64,000 nucleotides of DNA from Lingula anatina (GCF_001039355.2 NW_019775969.1:616729-680728); one strand, 5' to 3'; shown: positions 48,555 to 62,800, numbered from the stretch's first letter. Notes: generated from the letters alone by a model not told the origin. A program made the numbers and translations.

Positions 48555-51528
48555 CGCATTTAAACATGTTTCACACTGAATTTATAGAGACACCCTCTTT
48601 GGCGGGGTGGAAACACAGAGAGTAACGCGAGGAGGTATGCCAATATACAAACGTCATGACACTCACAAGATGTTAAAGCAAATTTACAAGGAAATTATAC
48701 AGAGGAAACACCTTTCGGTAAATCTCTTTTTGATTTTGGACACAGGATTGACATTTAACAGAAGGTATTATTTATCTTCCTTTTTTATTTCATAAACTAC
48801 ACGGAGGATATGCTTTTAATCCGGCAAATTCAAAAATCCAATAAACAAATTGCACATGGATATAATGACAGTGTGGTTACACTTAGGCAAACCTTTACGG
48901 AGCGAGGTTAAATTAAATTGCATGCGGATAATTTGGTTTTGCTATCATTTCCGACATGAATAGTACATGTGTGTAAATCTTGGTTGTAATTCCTACAAAA
49001 AGATTAAAGTTGATAAGGAATATTATTTTGTGGTTTTTCTTCGAAGTGTGTATTGCGTTGATTTTCGGTGAAATCATTAAAAGCAGTTTACACCTGGTGA
49101 AGTTCGAGGTCAAAACAAATGAAAGTTGTATGGTTGCTCAAAATAATTCTCTTGAGAAATCAATTTTAATGAAAAAATCTATCCACGAAGTGTTTGCGGT
49201 GGTATGTGTATTGGCCCAAGTCCAATTTCAGTGTCAGATGATGCGAAGGTATGCTATTCCGACAAAAATTTATCTTATCATTTTTAAATGTAAAGTACTA
49301 TTTCCATGGTTTATGCAGTGCCCGGTCTTGGAAGTAAGTTGTCGATGCATTTAACTTTTTTTAAAAATAATGTCAAACACTGAGAGTTACATCTTAGTCA
49401 ATGTGCTTAAGATCTTTAGTCACTGAGTTAGCCAGTGCTAGGATCCAATATTGGGACCAGTTAAGTTAAAAATACTTTTACACCTCGCCTTCCATGTCAA
49501 TGGAAATTTGGACATTAGAAGAGTGTCACTGACTCGAATCGTCACCAAGCGCAGACCGTCTTTTTAGTCATCCTGATTGTCGATGCCATCTTAACGTAAA
49601 AATGAGTCTAGTAAACATATTACCATATTAGCAAAGCTGCATTTTGCTTTCTTGCCACGGCAGTTCCAGCACGGCCGCACTTTCACCATCTTAAATAATT
49701 TTTCAATAAAACATACTTTTTTTTCAATATTTGTATCATACTGAGTAAAGCGAGCACAGCAAAAGATTTCTTAAGAGTAAAATTCGAACTTAACCTTCTA
49801 TCTCCTTTATGCAATATATATTTTTGTTAAATTATCAGGGATTTTGACGCTCCCCAATGGGTCGAGAGCCATATTGACCTCTCTCCTTCAGAGTCGGTCA
49901 GTTATAGCAGCTTCGGGTCGACTATAGCCCAGAGATGACCTCAATTATAGTAAATAATTGTATATAGACGGAGGATGACATTCTGATCAAGGAACCTACT
50001 AGAAATCTGAGTTACATTACTCCGGTGTCCATTGATTTTCCGAGACAGTTATCTGAGCTATTTTTTTCCCGGTTTTATTATGACATTGAAGTAAGCATTA
50101 CATGTTATGAGAAAATGTTGTCACATCAAAAATACATCGGGGCGAATTAGCGAAATCGAGCTGATGACAGTGTTTTGAGGGTGAAAATTGTAATATCGTT
50201 TTCAAACAGATCTTCACTTGAACAGCCACGGCAATGAGTACAACCCGGTGCCAAGAAATTTTCTTGAAATGCTTACTTTTGATTTATCAGTAAAGAAGAG
50301 GCGACATAATAGTCGTCAACCATGCCGATTTTCATTATTATACCCTACTTAGTTACAGTTAAGTCATTAACTTACACCATTTTACAAAACAGCATGATTA
50401 ACGATTGGCCACTCTATCTGCAGGAGCGCGCGGGGTGGTGAAAAAAAAAGGACTTTTTGCTGTGAAAGTGTTTATTCTTATTGCGCTAATGGTACGATGA
50501 GTATTTCACATTAAATCATATACTTAAAAAAATGTGGGCCTTTATAAGGTATCGTACCCTCCTCAAGTTGCAATTGCAATTGATAAATGAATAAAAAAGA
50601 ACGATAATGAAAAAAAAAAAAAACAGAAATGAGAAGATAAGCAGTCTACTTACTCCCCATATCTATTAGATATATTAATACAGTATCGCTCTGCTGCTCT
50701 TTCCACTGAGACCGGGAATCTTTAGTTGTTTGATGAATGGAATGGAATTGGCCTGACTTTGAAACCATCAATGGACTCATTCATAAGGCTGTTTTTTTTA
50801 TTTCAATAATCAACAAATCAATTAAAAAGAATTATCAATTGACGTCAGTAAACTTTGAATCCGAACCAATGCCGTGGCAATCCCACTGGAACTCCGGTTA
50901 GTTAAGATTAGTGACAATTTAATTGGCTTGACTCGACTCTCAGTTACTTAATGTTCAAGACCGATCGATCAATCTTGTTTTTAAAGATCAAAATGTTATA
51001 GAAACAAACACATTAGACAACGTTATTGATCCAGCCATTTGTGAACATGTTTGAAGCAAAGCCGTAGAATAGTTGGGTTTACGGTTTCTGCCCCGGTGAC
51101 GGGAAAGACAAAATTGACAGCTTTATGTGCAGATCCACAATTTATTGTAATTTTTTTTTGTTTTGTTTTACTTTTGAATAGAATGTGTTAAAAATAAACT
51201 AAACAAATTTGATAAGCTAAAGCGACATGAGCAGATTCCATTAGTAACGACGATACTCTTACACATAGTTTGCAGCCAATTTATGTTGTCGGTTTTGCTT
51301 TTGAAAGAAAAGTTTTTTTATATTTTTAAGATCAAAATAAAGCCGTTTGTTATTCATCAGCATCTTTTTAAGATATTTTAACTGTGTTGGTTGTAAATTA
51401 AATATAAAAACAACAGAATGTATGACAACACATTGCAATGAATTTGGTTCGGAAAAAGAAAAAGAATCAAATACTTAAAGACAAAACTTAGTCTGGAAAA
51501 GGTGGTGTTGAAGCTAGATATTACAAAA

Positions 51529-51822
51529 CTAGAAAATGTACGGTATCTCCGTTTGTCTGGGGAATGTGGGACCAATAACCAGCCCACAAGTACTAGTCTG
51601 GCACCAGCATAAAGTCTCCAATAAACGTATACAATCATCGAAGTGAGTGGTTGTGTTGGATAACGACGGTTGGCATTGTAGGTAGGGATAGTACAGCATT
51701 GTACTGAGAGCAGGTTGCAAGTTAAACTCGCCGTGAACGTCACTGAAGAAAAGAGACTCGGTTAGGGCGGCGCCCGAGAAAGTCGATTGCATCAAAACTA
51801 GTGCAATATTCAAACAGATCAT
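51529..51822 (-). CDS. Possible secreted cysteine-containing protein, unknown family
   Basis: From an internal ATG the ORF reads MICLNIALVLMQSTFSGA, a good signal-peptide candidate. About 80 residues follow with an N-glycosylation site (NTTT) and six cysteines clustered toward the end (LQCQP, DDCIRLLETLCWCQ, TSTCG). The ORF is open 24 codons further upstream (to 51894). Because the region is CpG-rich and intergenic, it could be a tissue-specific gene or a chance frame. A TTTTCTTCAG inside the frame could also be a splice acceptor. I recognise no homologue. Confidence 0.3.
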   Translation of the reverse strand: MICLNIALVLMQSTFSGAALTESLFFSDVHGEFNLQPALSTMLYYPYLQCQPSLSNTTTHFDDCIRLLETLCWCQTSTCGLVIGPTFPRQTEIPYIF

Positions 51823-51894
51823 CCACCCACAACAGCTAATGTTCCGGTGGGAGTTAAAACTGGCTGCGGCCGCCGACTTCAATGCACAGACCAT

Positions 51895-52783
51895 TAAAGT
51901 TTTTTTCCCCAGGAATAAAAAGTATAAATTTGAACAGTGTAATTCATCAATATATCATGCGCTGATGCCAAAGGTTATAACTCCCTCGGCTGCTCGATTA
52001 CCTGTCTTAGTGCAAGGTTCTGATGGCTCCCAGGTCTCCCAGACTCCCTTGCCTTGTAGAACAGAATTTGTTTTATGATAATTTGCACTTTTTTTTCAAC
52101 CTAACCATCAGCCAAGTAATCACAGGGAACCCTTCCATTGGGACATCTCTAGGCTCTATAGGCTTATTGAAAGAAGTTTCAAATATCCGATTTTTGTTAC
52201 GTTTGCAATTAATGTGCATTCAGCATCACACTTCAAAGATTTATCCTTCCGTTGAAAAGTGCAGCAGATGTCATTGTTCGTAATTTCATTGCATTTTTAA
52301 GGATATCGCATGACACCGGCAGTAAATGTGTTACTGATTGTTTCAGCACTACCGTACGTTTCATTTGAAGTTCCAAGAGGAATGGAAAAATGCATAATGT
52401 AGTTTTACAAAAGATTTAATTTTGGCACGTTTTCAAATTGATATAAATTGTGCTTAGAAGGTTATGCAAAAGTAATCTACCACTAACACTTCAGCAAGCC
52501 AAGCATGCTTACAAGCACTAATGAGGAGCGCATTGGTTTTTCGCCCCTTGTTCTAACACGATCAGTAATAGAAAATCAATTTATTTAGAAAGCAAGACTT
52601 GACACTGTGTATGCACTTTCCAGCGCATCCAATCCTCGAAACGAATTGGGCGTTCTACATCTTTTTAAGGCAGTGACTTTCCTTCAGCAATTTCTGAAAT
52701 TACGAAAATGCTCGACAATATACAAAAATATAACTCACATTTGAAATCATCAGTTCATAAACACGTTTTTCTTTAACAAGCAT
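51895..52783. other. Intergenic between the possible secreted ORF and metaxin
   Basis: Contains a NotI-like GCGGCCGC near its left boundary and no supported gene. CpG frequency falls at about 52.6 kb as the metaxin transcription unit begins. Confidence 0.5.
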
Positions 52784-52789
52784 TTTATT
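52784..52789 (-). terminator. Candidate poly(A) signal for metaxin
   Basis: Minus-strand AATAAA (plus TTTATT) about 1.0 kb past the metaxin stop codon. It coincides with the point where CpG density changes. Confidence 0.45.
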
Positions 52790-53040
52790 GAAAACAAAGT
52801 GCACTCCTTGCACAACACGATCATTCTCTCCTTACAAGGTTCTTATCATTAATACCTGGATCTACAATGTAAGCCAAAAACTATCAAACATGTACATGGT
52901 TTCACAGTGTTACTTTCAATCACTGCCAAAATCTCTGAGAGAACTGTGAAAAATGAAATGAATCTCTGTTCAGTTCACAGAGGCCAGCTGTAGAAGGATA
53001 CACTGCAGATAGTCTGCCAGCTGTAAATTAAGCAACACTA

Positions 53041-53390
53041 AAGGGGCTGTTCCCTGGATTGGGTTGTATCAAATCTTCCAATCTTATTTTCAACTGGCCT
53101 GTCCTTACATCAGAGGGCAGTGTTACATGTACATCCTTTTTAAGCTCAGAAATCACTACCCCTGCCCAAATATTTCATTTAAATAAGGAGCCAAAGGGGA
53201 GGAATGTAAACATACATCTGTCTGATGCCCATTGAAGAAATGGTGGTCTTCTGAAGACACACGTACATCTCTGAGGAATTTTATAAGTAATGAACTCATT
53301 GGGGTGTAAGTCAGTTATTTCTTGTAAACTGTCAGCCACAGCAGTGAGATACATTTTATATTTACTCCCAAACCCTATGAACAGCCCCTT
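53041..53390. mobile_element. 350-bp MITE in the metaxin 3'UTR
   Basis: The left end TAAAGGGGCTGTTC and the right end GAACAGCCCCTTTA are perfect inverted repeats. Weaker similarity continues inward (GATTGGGT versus GGTTTGGG). A TA lies at each edge (53039-53040 and 53391-53392), consistent with a TA target site. No ORF. It lies between the metaxin stop codon (53802) and the candidate poly(A) signal, so it would be in the mRNA. Confidence 0.7.
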
Positions 53391-53801
53391 TAAGTACAAG
53401 TATTAGACATGTTAGTAAATGCCTAGAGCTTGTATGTACACATCACCCTAAGTAAGTAAGTGGATTCCAGTGGTTTCATCCTTCCCTTCTGAGGTACTGA
53501 TAATTGGCCACTGATAGAAAATGCATCTATTTATATACACCTCATCAAGCAATTTGGAACCAGTGAAATCAAGAGTCTTGTATAATACACTTAAGATTAA
53601 AGTGGTATTACTTTTAACTTGAATTTTTTAGCATCAGTTTCATGTAAAATAATTATAAATCACTTAGAATAATCTTTAAAGTCAGTTTACATTAACTTAG
53701 CACTTTCTACAAGTATATCATACATTTGTTCTGGCATTAACTTCTTTCTACTTTGTTCAGCAAAATCACACATTCCATGTTTACCTAAAATGTCAAAATG
53801 C

Positions 53802-56800
53802 CTAACTCTTCCTTTTACCCTGTCCTTTTGGTTCTGACATATTATCTCCTCCGCCATCAGCATCAACAATCTCCAGAGCCAACATGCCAGTGAAGAAGGT
53901 AAAGGCCACCATGGAACTAAGAGCAAACAGTACAGCCAGAACAATGTTCCTGGTCCTGTGAGGAAAGTCACCCAGCTCTTGTGCCCGGGCTTTCTCAGCC
54001 TCCTCCCGTTTTCTTTTCTCTTCTAGTTCTGGAGATAAGGAGTACATCAAAATTAACTGATTACGTATGTAAGACCCAGGCTGGTCTAAGGGAGGACATA
54101 CCTTCAGCTCTGCCAATTCATTATTTTTTACATAGTGAAACATGCTGAGAGCAGGAATATTTTTATTCCTTTTTTGGTCTAATCTAATTTTCTGATTCTG
54201 GATTGGATATGCCAATGTTCACTTTCAAAAAGTGAAGAAAAAAAATGAAGCCTTAAATGGTATAATATAATATTAAGAAAAAAAATTTAAACAGCAGATG
54301 ACCAGAAATAGAAAAAGATGGAGAGATAAAAGGCAATGTAGACAGTCTAAAAGCCATGTCAGGAGACATCTCTAGCTTCCAGGTGAAAGGCAAGAAACCA
54401 ATATACTTCTACAAATGCCTTATGTTAATGGAGAGGTTAAATTTATTTGCAACAGTCTAACAACAAGAAAACTACATCCTTAGCTGCTCATGATTTGATG
54501 AGTACAATGTTCATGATTTGATGAGTAGCAGTATAGGGATCTACCGGTAGTCCACAGGGGCGTAACCAGACCTTTAAAAATTGTACGCACAGATTTTTAA
54601 AATACCCAGCATGTACAGCAAAATGTAGACTAACGCAACAGATGAAGGACAGCGTAATCACAGCATATGTACCACACATCGTAGCTTAATTTCCATTAAT
54701 AATAAAATCATCATTTAAGTCAAAAATATTCTCGCGATTTAATAAAGTTTCAATATTTTTATTTACCCAGAACGGTATATTCATTTAAAAGGAGGCTAAC
54801 TTCGCATCAGCGGACCCCCCTCCTCTCTTCGAATAATCCTGGATCCTCCTCTGAGTTGAACTTATACGGTTTCATCCAGCTTTCATGCGGGTGCATGGCT
54901 CCCAAAAACAGCCAATTATATGACACAATAGAGCTCTGATACATCTAAGTTTAATTATTTGTTTGTGAAAATTGCCCATGTCACCCTGTTAGTTTGGAGG
55001 GCTAAGCTGGATCAAGTCTGCGTGAAATTCTTTGAAGCTTTGCAGGAATTTTGTTTCTCTAGCTCTTAATTAAACCTGGTGTCCAGATTTTATCTAGTGC
55101 CCCCAGGTCTACGGGAGCTGCTCTTTGAAAATAACACACAGGTAGATTTTACCTGAGATAAATATCGCCAGCGAGAGTGCGTTCGTTACTCTCATGACTA
55201 CAGGAGAGTTGAAGGCCACTTAACCCTCCAATTAAGAGGTAAAGGATGTTCCAGTTAGATGGACGATTAACATAGGACTTGTAAAGGTAACAGGCATTGT
55301 TTACCTCAGTTGAATAAAAGTATGCAAGACGGGGGGGTCAGAACAATTGTGCGTATACAGAGGATTTGTACATACAGGTGACTTTAATTCGCAGAGGATT
55401 TTCGATATATATTCCGTGAAAAATTCACTAAATTTATATAAAATAATATCATGGTTGGCCAAAAAAATTGTACGCACAGTGCATCCGTGCGTATGCCTAG
55501 TTACGCCCATGGTCCAAATATATTAGAAAAAATCTCCCGAATCAATCTGTACAGTGGTTCTATGACCCAGGCTGAAAATTCATGTATTTTTGACTCAATA
55601 TGACAAAACAAAAGTGCTTCTTGAGTTCAAAATTCAAAGCATGCTATACAAAAAAAAAGATGTTTTGATTTCAGTAGTCTCCATCCTATCACTAGTTTAA
55701 ATCATATAAATAGTTCAACCTTGTAGCATTAACAAAAGCCTGTTTGGATTTAGTTTTTTTTTTTTTTTTGTTTTTCAGACTGTATGGCAATTTTATCAAT
55801 GTACCTATACTGGCGTAGAGAAAAAAAAATAAATGAAATTCCTCACACTGCCAGGGCTAAGCTAAAATGTGAGTGGACCTTGCCTGCAATTTTCAGTAAA
55901 AACAATAGCCAATTAAATTTTCTTCAAAAGTACTGTGAGAGCCGTTTTCTAAATTTATTTTGATTTTCACACCCAACACTGGTTTTCATTTACACCTCAG
56001 GTGTGAACTAAGGACTTACATGGGACAAAGGGGCAGCAAATAACCTACAAAAACTCCTAAAATTCTTGATGCAATTAGGAATTTGTTACTTAAATGTGGC
56101 ACATTTGTCACTTGTCCTCAGGGTATTATGAAATACTTACACCCTGCTGTACTTAATAAGCCACCATCCAGGCTATATATCAAAACAAACCATGTTACAT
56201 AATATTTTACACTGACTAGACAGCAATATGTCAATTAAGGTTGCAGGTGAAAGCCAGTTATCCACAAAAGATTTGGTATCATATCTATCATGGCCACGGT
56301 GGCTAAGCAACAAAAAAATATGAGAAAAAAGCTGATAACAGGCATAAAAGGTGTAATTGTGGATGTGAAAGAAATCTGAGTAAAGTTCAACCAAAGACAG
56401 GAAGTTCATACAGATATAAAATTCAAGTTGAGGTTTGTCATATAATAATTAAAAAGGACTGCCATTATATGCCAGTAATAACCAAATCATGCTTTAAAAA
56501 TGAAAATCATACAAATGTTGTAAGAGACTTACATAAAACTGGGTTTAAGTTAAAATATTTGATTTACTGTCTTAAAAATGCAATTCATTTTCTGTTTACG
56601 TAAGGGGCACCATATCCTAGTGTTTTTTGACCTTATTCCAGTTTGTATCTGTAGACATTAAAGTTTAACTGTTACAAATAAAAAATAAAAATGCTATAAG
56701 TTACAATCATACTTTAAGATGCTATAGCAAATGCCAGGAACAAAACTGACACAGGTTATAACATAGAAAGTTTTAATGCAAAAATAATGTACCTTCTCTG

Positions 56801-59800
56801 CTTAGTGGGAAGTATTTGCTCAGTATCCGGCTGCAAAGCTGACACAGGTTATAACAGGTGCCAAGATGCTTGGACAAGGGGTTCACTGGTAAGGGGGCTT
56901 TCAACATTGGGGCCAGATAACCAAAAACTATGGCATCTAATGATGATGGGCTGAAAAAGCAACCGTGTTACAGGTTAGATAAATGAAAACCAAAAATTAG
57001 AGAGTTCACCACTGAAACAGTAAATGAAAAGGAACAATGTAGCAGCTGAAGGAGTGATTTGATATTTAGTGAGGTTGTGTTAAATTAAAAAGAAAAAAAA
57101 CAGTGGATTTTCAGAGTGCATTTTCAGATCACATTCAAAATCAAAGGGCAATGAAAGGAAAATGCTGTAGAATATACAGAAAGGAAAAGGAAAATTGTGT
57201 CATAGATTTAAATGCAATTAAATACAAACGTTTATTTAATATTTAAAAACCACATGTTAAAAGTCACAAGAAAAGTTAAAAGTCAGGACTCATACATGTA
57301 CCTTATGCTATTGAGTTAAATAAAAAAAAAATTCACATACAGTGCAGTTCATAACAGCCCTACAAACACCCATTGCTTACACTGGATGTGGATAGTGTGT
57401 TTGCATTATCTAAAAATATTGTTTAGATGCCGAAGAGAAACAGAAGACTTACGTCTTGCCAAAGAAGAAGGGTTTATTTCCCAATCTCTTTGAAAGTAAT
57501 GTAATGCACTCTTGGGCTTCCTTGTAAATCTGAAAATGAAAAGATGTTTACATAGAAAATACATCACTTTTCTATTAACTTACACTAATATATACACAAA
57601 AAAGAATGTATTCCAAAGTTCTGTAGAGAGGTAATTACATTACAGTTTAACCATCTATCAATAAGAACATGTGTACTTATTATCTCACACGTGTCGCGCA
57701 TTTCTAGAAGCGATGTTATGTTCAATAAATAAAGTACGGAATTCTCCTCAGTATCCAATATCTGTGCAGAATGTAATAACCACACCAGTATCTGTCTGCT
57801 TGACGCAAGTGACAACTTGAGATCTGATCAAGATGTCATTCGAGTTCGCTAACAACTAATATAATGAAGTGCCACAAGGGCACAATGACGCTGTCATGAG
57901 ACCAAATAAACTGTTTGCACATCTCATAACAAGACGAGATGTTACTGAAAGCATGAAACGTTCACCTTAAAAGTAATGAACACCAGCCACAAAAATAATA
58001 ACAATAATGATCTTTGGGTAACAGTCAAAAGTATTGGATGCCTTTGGGGGAAGGTGAATGACATGAAAGAAAGGATGAGCTCCCCAGTATTATCCTGACA
58101 GTTCACATCAGTATAAGCAAGCAATTAATCTACATCCTGGACTTTAATATAGGTTTAGTTGAAACCGTCTTAATGTGTCCACAGTTTGATACCCTGGACA
58201 ATGTTATTGCAAAGTTGACAAACAACAATACAAAGACTGTTTCATAGTTTTTATGGTTAATTTTTTTCACTGGACTACTATTATAAACCATGAACCACGC
58301 AGTCAAGTATGAAATATTATTGAATATTTAAGATGATTTTAAATCCCACCACATTTTCTTTTATTACACAAATTTCCAATAAAAATTCTCCATTTACAAA
58401 AATTTAGCTTGTAAAATGTCTGCAGTCTCACATACCCTACCCCGAGCTCAAAAAGAAAAAAAGGTTTCAATTATAGCAGCTCAGCAGTTAGATAAAATAC
58501 ATGATCATAACACGGTCACATAACCATGAAATTGTGTGCCTCATAGAACTTTTTTCTTACAAATTCAAAATGTCAAATGGCTATAATATGACCCCATACC
58601 ACCATATAGGTTATTACAAGAATAATGTGGATGTATCTCATCAAGACTGTAATGTCTTTCACATTAGATAAATCAATGAGGAGAAAACTGCTTTTCACTT
58701 CACTGACACTATCTCTTTGATCCAACATGAATCTTCTAATTTTACTCTCAGTGTTCCGCCTACACAGCTTTTGCAGAAAATGAGCAATTTGCTCACCTTT
58801 CAATCAAAGGAAGACCTTTTAAAGTTGATTTAGCCTCTTTACAGTGCTTTAAAGTGTATTTAGTTTGCATTTTTTTCAGGCCAAATTACAAGCACACTTC
58901 AGCACCTCATCTCATGAATAGTATCTTTACATAACCATCTGATTGTTTACTTTTGATGCTCTTTGTGTAAACTTCAATCAGAGAGACTTGATTTCTGTTC
59001 TAAAATTGGAAATGATTTTTCACAGAAATCTACCAATTGATATTGTCATTTTCACAAGCAAAGTAAACTTGACTTAATGCAGCAAAGCGGTATAAAATAA
59101 GACAAACACTTTATCGTGGTTTATTACATTTCTGACTGCTTAGATTGGTCTCTTAGAGTAACACATATGTTGTGAAGTTGAATGCTAATAATTCTATAAA
59201 TGGGTAGATGCAAGTAAAACTTAAGACACACGCACCGCAGGGGCGGATTGAGGCGGTCTTCTGGGTCTTCCGGAAATCGGTCAAATTTCTAAGTTTACAT
59301 TGATGAGTACCTAATTTTTTCTGTCGGAAGACGGTCAAAAAAATGGAGGATGGATCAACAAAGATAATGTGGAAGACTGTCAGAAAATATCTCTGGGTCT
59401 GCCCCTGCACCATAGTTCATACTATCATCAACAGAGAGTATGAATACTCATACATGCACATTATTTAATTTCATACCAAATTTTCCTTCTCTTGCGGAGT
59501 CATTTCTAGGTGTGGATAACATTCTGTCTCCACTCTATCTGTGGCAGCTTTATGCATTCTGTTAGGCACATATAAACTCTGTGGGAACCCCACAGCGCTG
59601 CCATACCAGGGCCTTGTGATGTCTATAAACACCTGAGAATTTCCCCACCACAAATGAAGCTGGAAAGAAATTAAAATTTGGATAATTCAAAATAAATATT
59701 TTTTTTTCTTATTTATAAGCTGCCTCATAGAGGTGAAAGATAGAAATATTCATATCTAAAACTTACGAGATCCTTAAAAAACATGACTAGAATGCAAAAC

Positions 59801-62800
59801 ATTGATTAAAATGCTTTTCAGTAAAACAGTTTTAATATTTCATATTTTGTCAGCTAAATGAGCAACACAACATTTCATATCATAACATTCTCACAGCTTT
59901 TCTTGATTCACCAGTAAAAGTCAAGTTTAAATGGATGGGTTGTATTTCACTTTTGCATCAATTTATTTTGGTGCAGTATAAATTTTGTTTTTTGATGAAG
60001 GCATTTTTAATTCAGAATTTTGTTTATTAACACACCAGGGGTATATTCTGATTCAACAACAATGCATTTAACTAAGTTGGGATAATTAACTTACAACAGG
60101 GTTGAAATAAGTTCCACAGGGCAAGCATAACAGAAGCAAGGAATACCGTCCTAACTTCCCTGAGAAGGGGTCTACAGGTATAAAAATCTACATCTACTGA
60201 AATAAAATGTTTAAAAAAGGGCACACTTCTCACTCCTGCTGGAGGCCCACTAGAAGTTTATTGCTAAGTGGACCAAATACTTCAAAGTACAAATTTTCCA
60301 GTGCTTTTTGATAGGGATGTATTTGCCTTGTACTGATGGGTACACTCAAGATAAGTATCCATTGCCTGGCATGTCAGATCTAATGAGCCATGAGAAGCAC
60401 AACAGTGTCCTGATGGCTGAACAAGACCCATGTGACCTATGCTGATTTAACATCAGGTAAATTTTATCAAAAATTATGTTCCCAATGGATACCATCTTTC
60501 CCAAGAGTCTGGATTTTTAGAACAACACACCATTTTTGCCCTTGTAATTCTGAGTTTGCATGTCTAATCCAATAATTGTTTGTTGTGAAATGTTTACCAC
60601 CTCTGCTGAAATCAGGTTTTTTTGATTGGGACTTTCGTAAAACAAAGTGTTTTTGTGACCTTGGTTGGCTAACCAAATGTCAAATGCCCGATTAAATGAA
60701 CAACACAGAAATTGAACATCACATGCAACACTTACAAGTACCAGCACTCTTAGGGCACATTCAGAACAGATGATCCAAGTACTAACTGATCCACCAACTA
60801 AATATGGCCGCCCCCACTTCAAAAGCAGTGCCGCTAATTCCATGATGCCGGTGCTGCTAATCCCTAGCAATGAAACATTGTAGCCAAGATTTAATCCATT
60901 TAATGGTGCGTGTGGAGGTAGGGAGACCATCAGGATCAGCACATTGCTTTTGCAGTAGGGTCGGCCATATTTAGTTGGCGGATCCGTTAGTTGGCATCTC
61001 TTCTTATTCTGAATGCGCTCATATACTAATATATTTGATCTTTGTTTTTCTTCCCATCTCTCGTATGGTTTTGCTTACTTTTCATCAGTTAAGATATAGG
61101 TCTACTGAACACATTTGAACATTTCCCAAAGTCATATTTCTATACCTACATATCTTACAAAGCTCTTAATCTTTCCCCAATTCAGACCATCAAAGCTTAA
61201 AAATCCCTTAAGTAAAAGTGCGTGAAGTTGACAGTTCCTTTTGAAATGTACTGGAAGACATAGCGTTGTTAATGTCTGGTTCTGAAACTTAAAAATGGAA
61301 TAAACCATTGAATCCAAGCTAAGTGATGGGTTCATCGATGATTCAGCAGTGAGAGCTTTTCCACCCTACCCCAGAAAATTCATTTGGCAGTTAAACCCTG
61401 CATAGAAAACCTTGAACGCAGATTTTCTTACTTTTCTTGCCAGAAACTGTTTTGGCCTAGCCATCTGCCAGAACATCATTTTAATGATTTTAATGAGCAG
61501 CTGCTATAGTCATATCAAAGGGATTTAGATTACTTTAAATGAAAAAAAAAATGTAGGGCACGAATGAATAAAAACAACCACTACATGTTATGGTTCAGAC
61601 ATTCTAGAAACAATGACTCTTACAATGTACCTGGAGAGAGTTTATTAAATTCTTGGGGAAATCATTAATCATTCTGTTGTTCTGGAATATGATCTAAATT
61701 GCATGCACATTGTTTTCAAAGCACTGCTACATTGTCTTTATTCTGTAAGCTTCAAAATACCAGCATGTTTTGCTGTGGATTATTTCTTTTGGCTACGTCA
61801 GTTACACATACAATTATTGATTATATTGCCTTGATGCCTTTTTGACTAATGTCTCTCCAAACAATGGTAAGACCTTGAGCCAGGTGAACAGATTTTAGTT
61901 CAAGATTCCATTGGAGGTAGCTGTGCATGTCTGTTGTCACTTAATTGTTTTAGGGAACATTCAGATTCACACACTGTACTAGCTGGGTTGGTCCACCTCT
62001 GGATTCTTGCTGAAGTGCAATCAGCACACATCAGTTGATTACCCCCTAGCTGCTAGAGGAGGGTTGTCAGACAATTAAGCTGATTCCACTGATGGCACTC
62101 TAATAAGTTAAAGTATCCTCTACGGAGTGGGATCGACCCAGCTAGTATGATGTGTGAATCTGAATGCAGTCTTTTTTTTTCAACATTGCTGCCGGAAAAC
62201 TAACTTCATTAATCAGTAATTAGCACATCTGTCTGGATTATACTCCACTACTGCATTCTAAAATATCACCTCTGGGCTGTTCATCAGAGTATGCACTTAA
62301 ACAACAAAAAACAAATGTTCATTATTCTGTTAGCTGTAGGCAGTTACTTATTTAGCCAAATAAATGAGAATGGCCACTGTCTATCAAGCCCTGGTTTAAA
62401 AATTATATCTGGTTTGAAAAATACAGTTAGCTTTAAACTTCAAAGAACTGCTGGTGACTTACTAATGTCACTCAGTGTCTGTCTATCAGTATGTCTGTCA
62501 GTCTGAATGGACACCAACAACAAAAAAAACATACAAATAAACTATAAATAAACAAATAAATCAAAATAAATTAAAATCAAATAAATTAATATACATATAA
62601 ATAGATGAATGGATAGACAAAAGTAGGAAGGGAAGAAAGGGTGGATGCATAGATCGATGCAAACTTTTAAGATCACATTTTTGAAAAACAACCAAATGGA
62701 TCACATAAATTTAGGTTAACTTAATTTTCATCATTTGCAGGACACTGTATCTTATAAGCTAACCATGTACTTATCCTTAGTATTTAAATCATTTCAAGAT

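Larger units (their letters stand above)
43144..51528. other. Gene-poor, CpG-rich intergenic region
   Basis: No supported gene on either strand. ORFs of 120-124 codons at 45138-45500 and 48980-49354 lack motifs, plausible splice sites or clear start context. Possible GPCR 3'UTR extends from 43144; an AATAAA is found near 44392. The stretch includes two microsatellites and a hairpin listed separately. Confidence 0.5.

Noticed and set aside
48980-49354. 124-codon plus-strand ORF with hydrophobic start
   Set aside because: The frame does not begin at a good ATG context; composition fits AT-rich chance sequence. No family recognised.
60517-60942. 141-codon minus-strand ORF in a metaxin intron
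   Set aside because: It runs across a MITE and its inverted repeat and lacks any recognisable domain.
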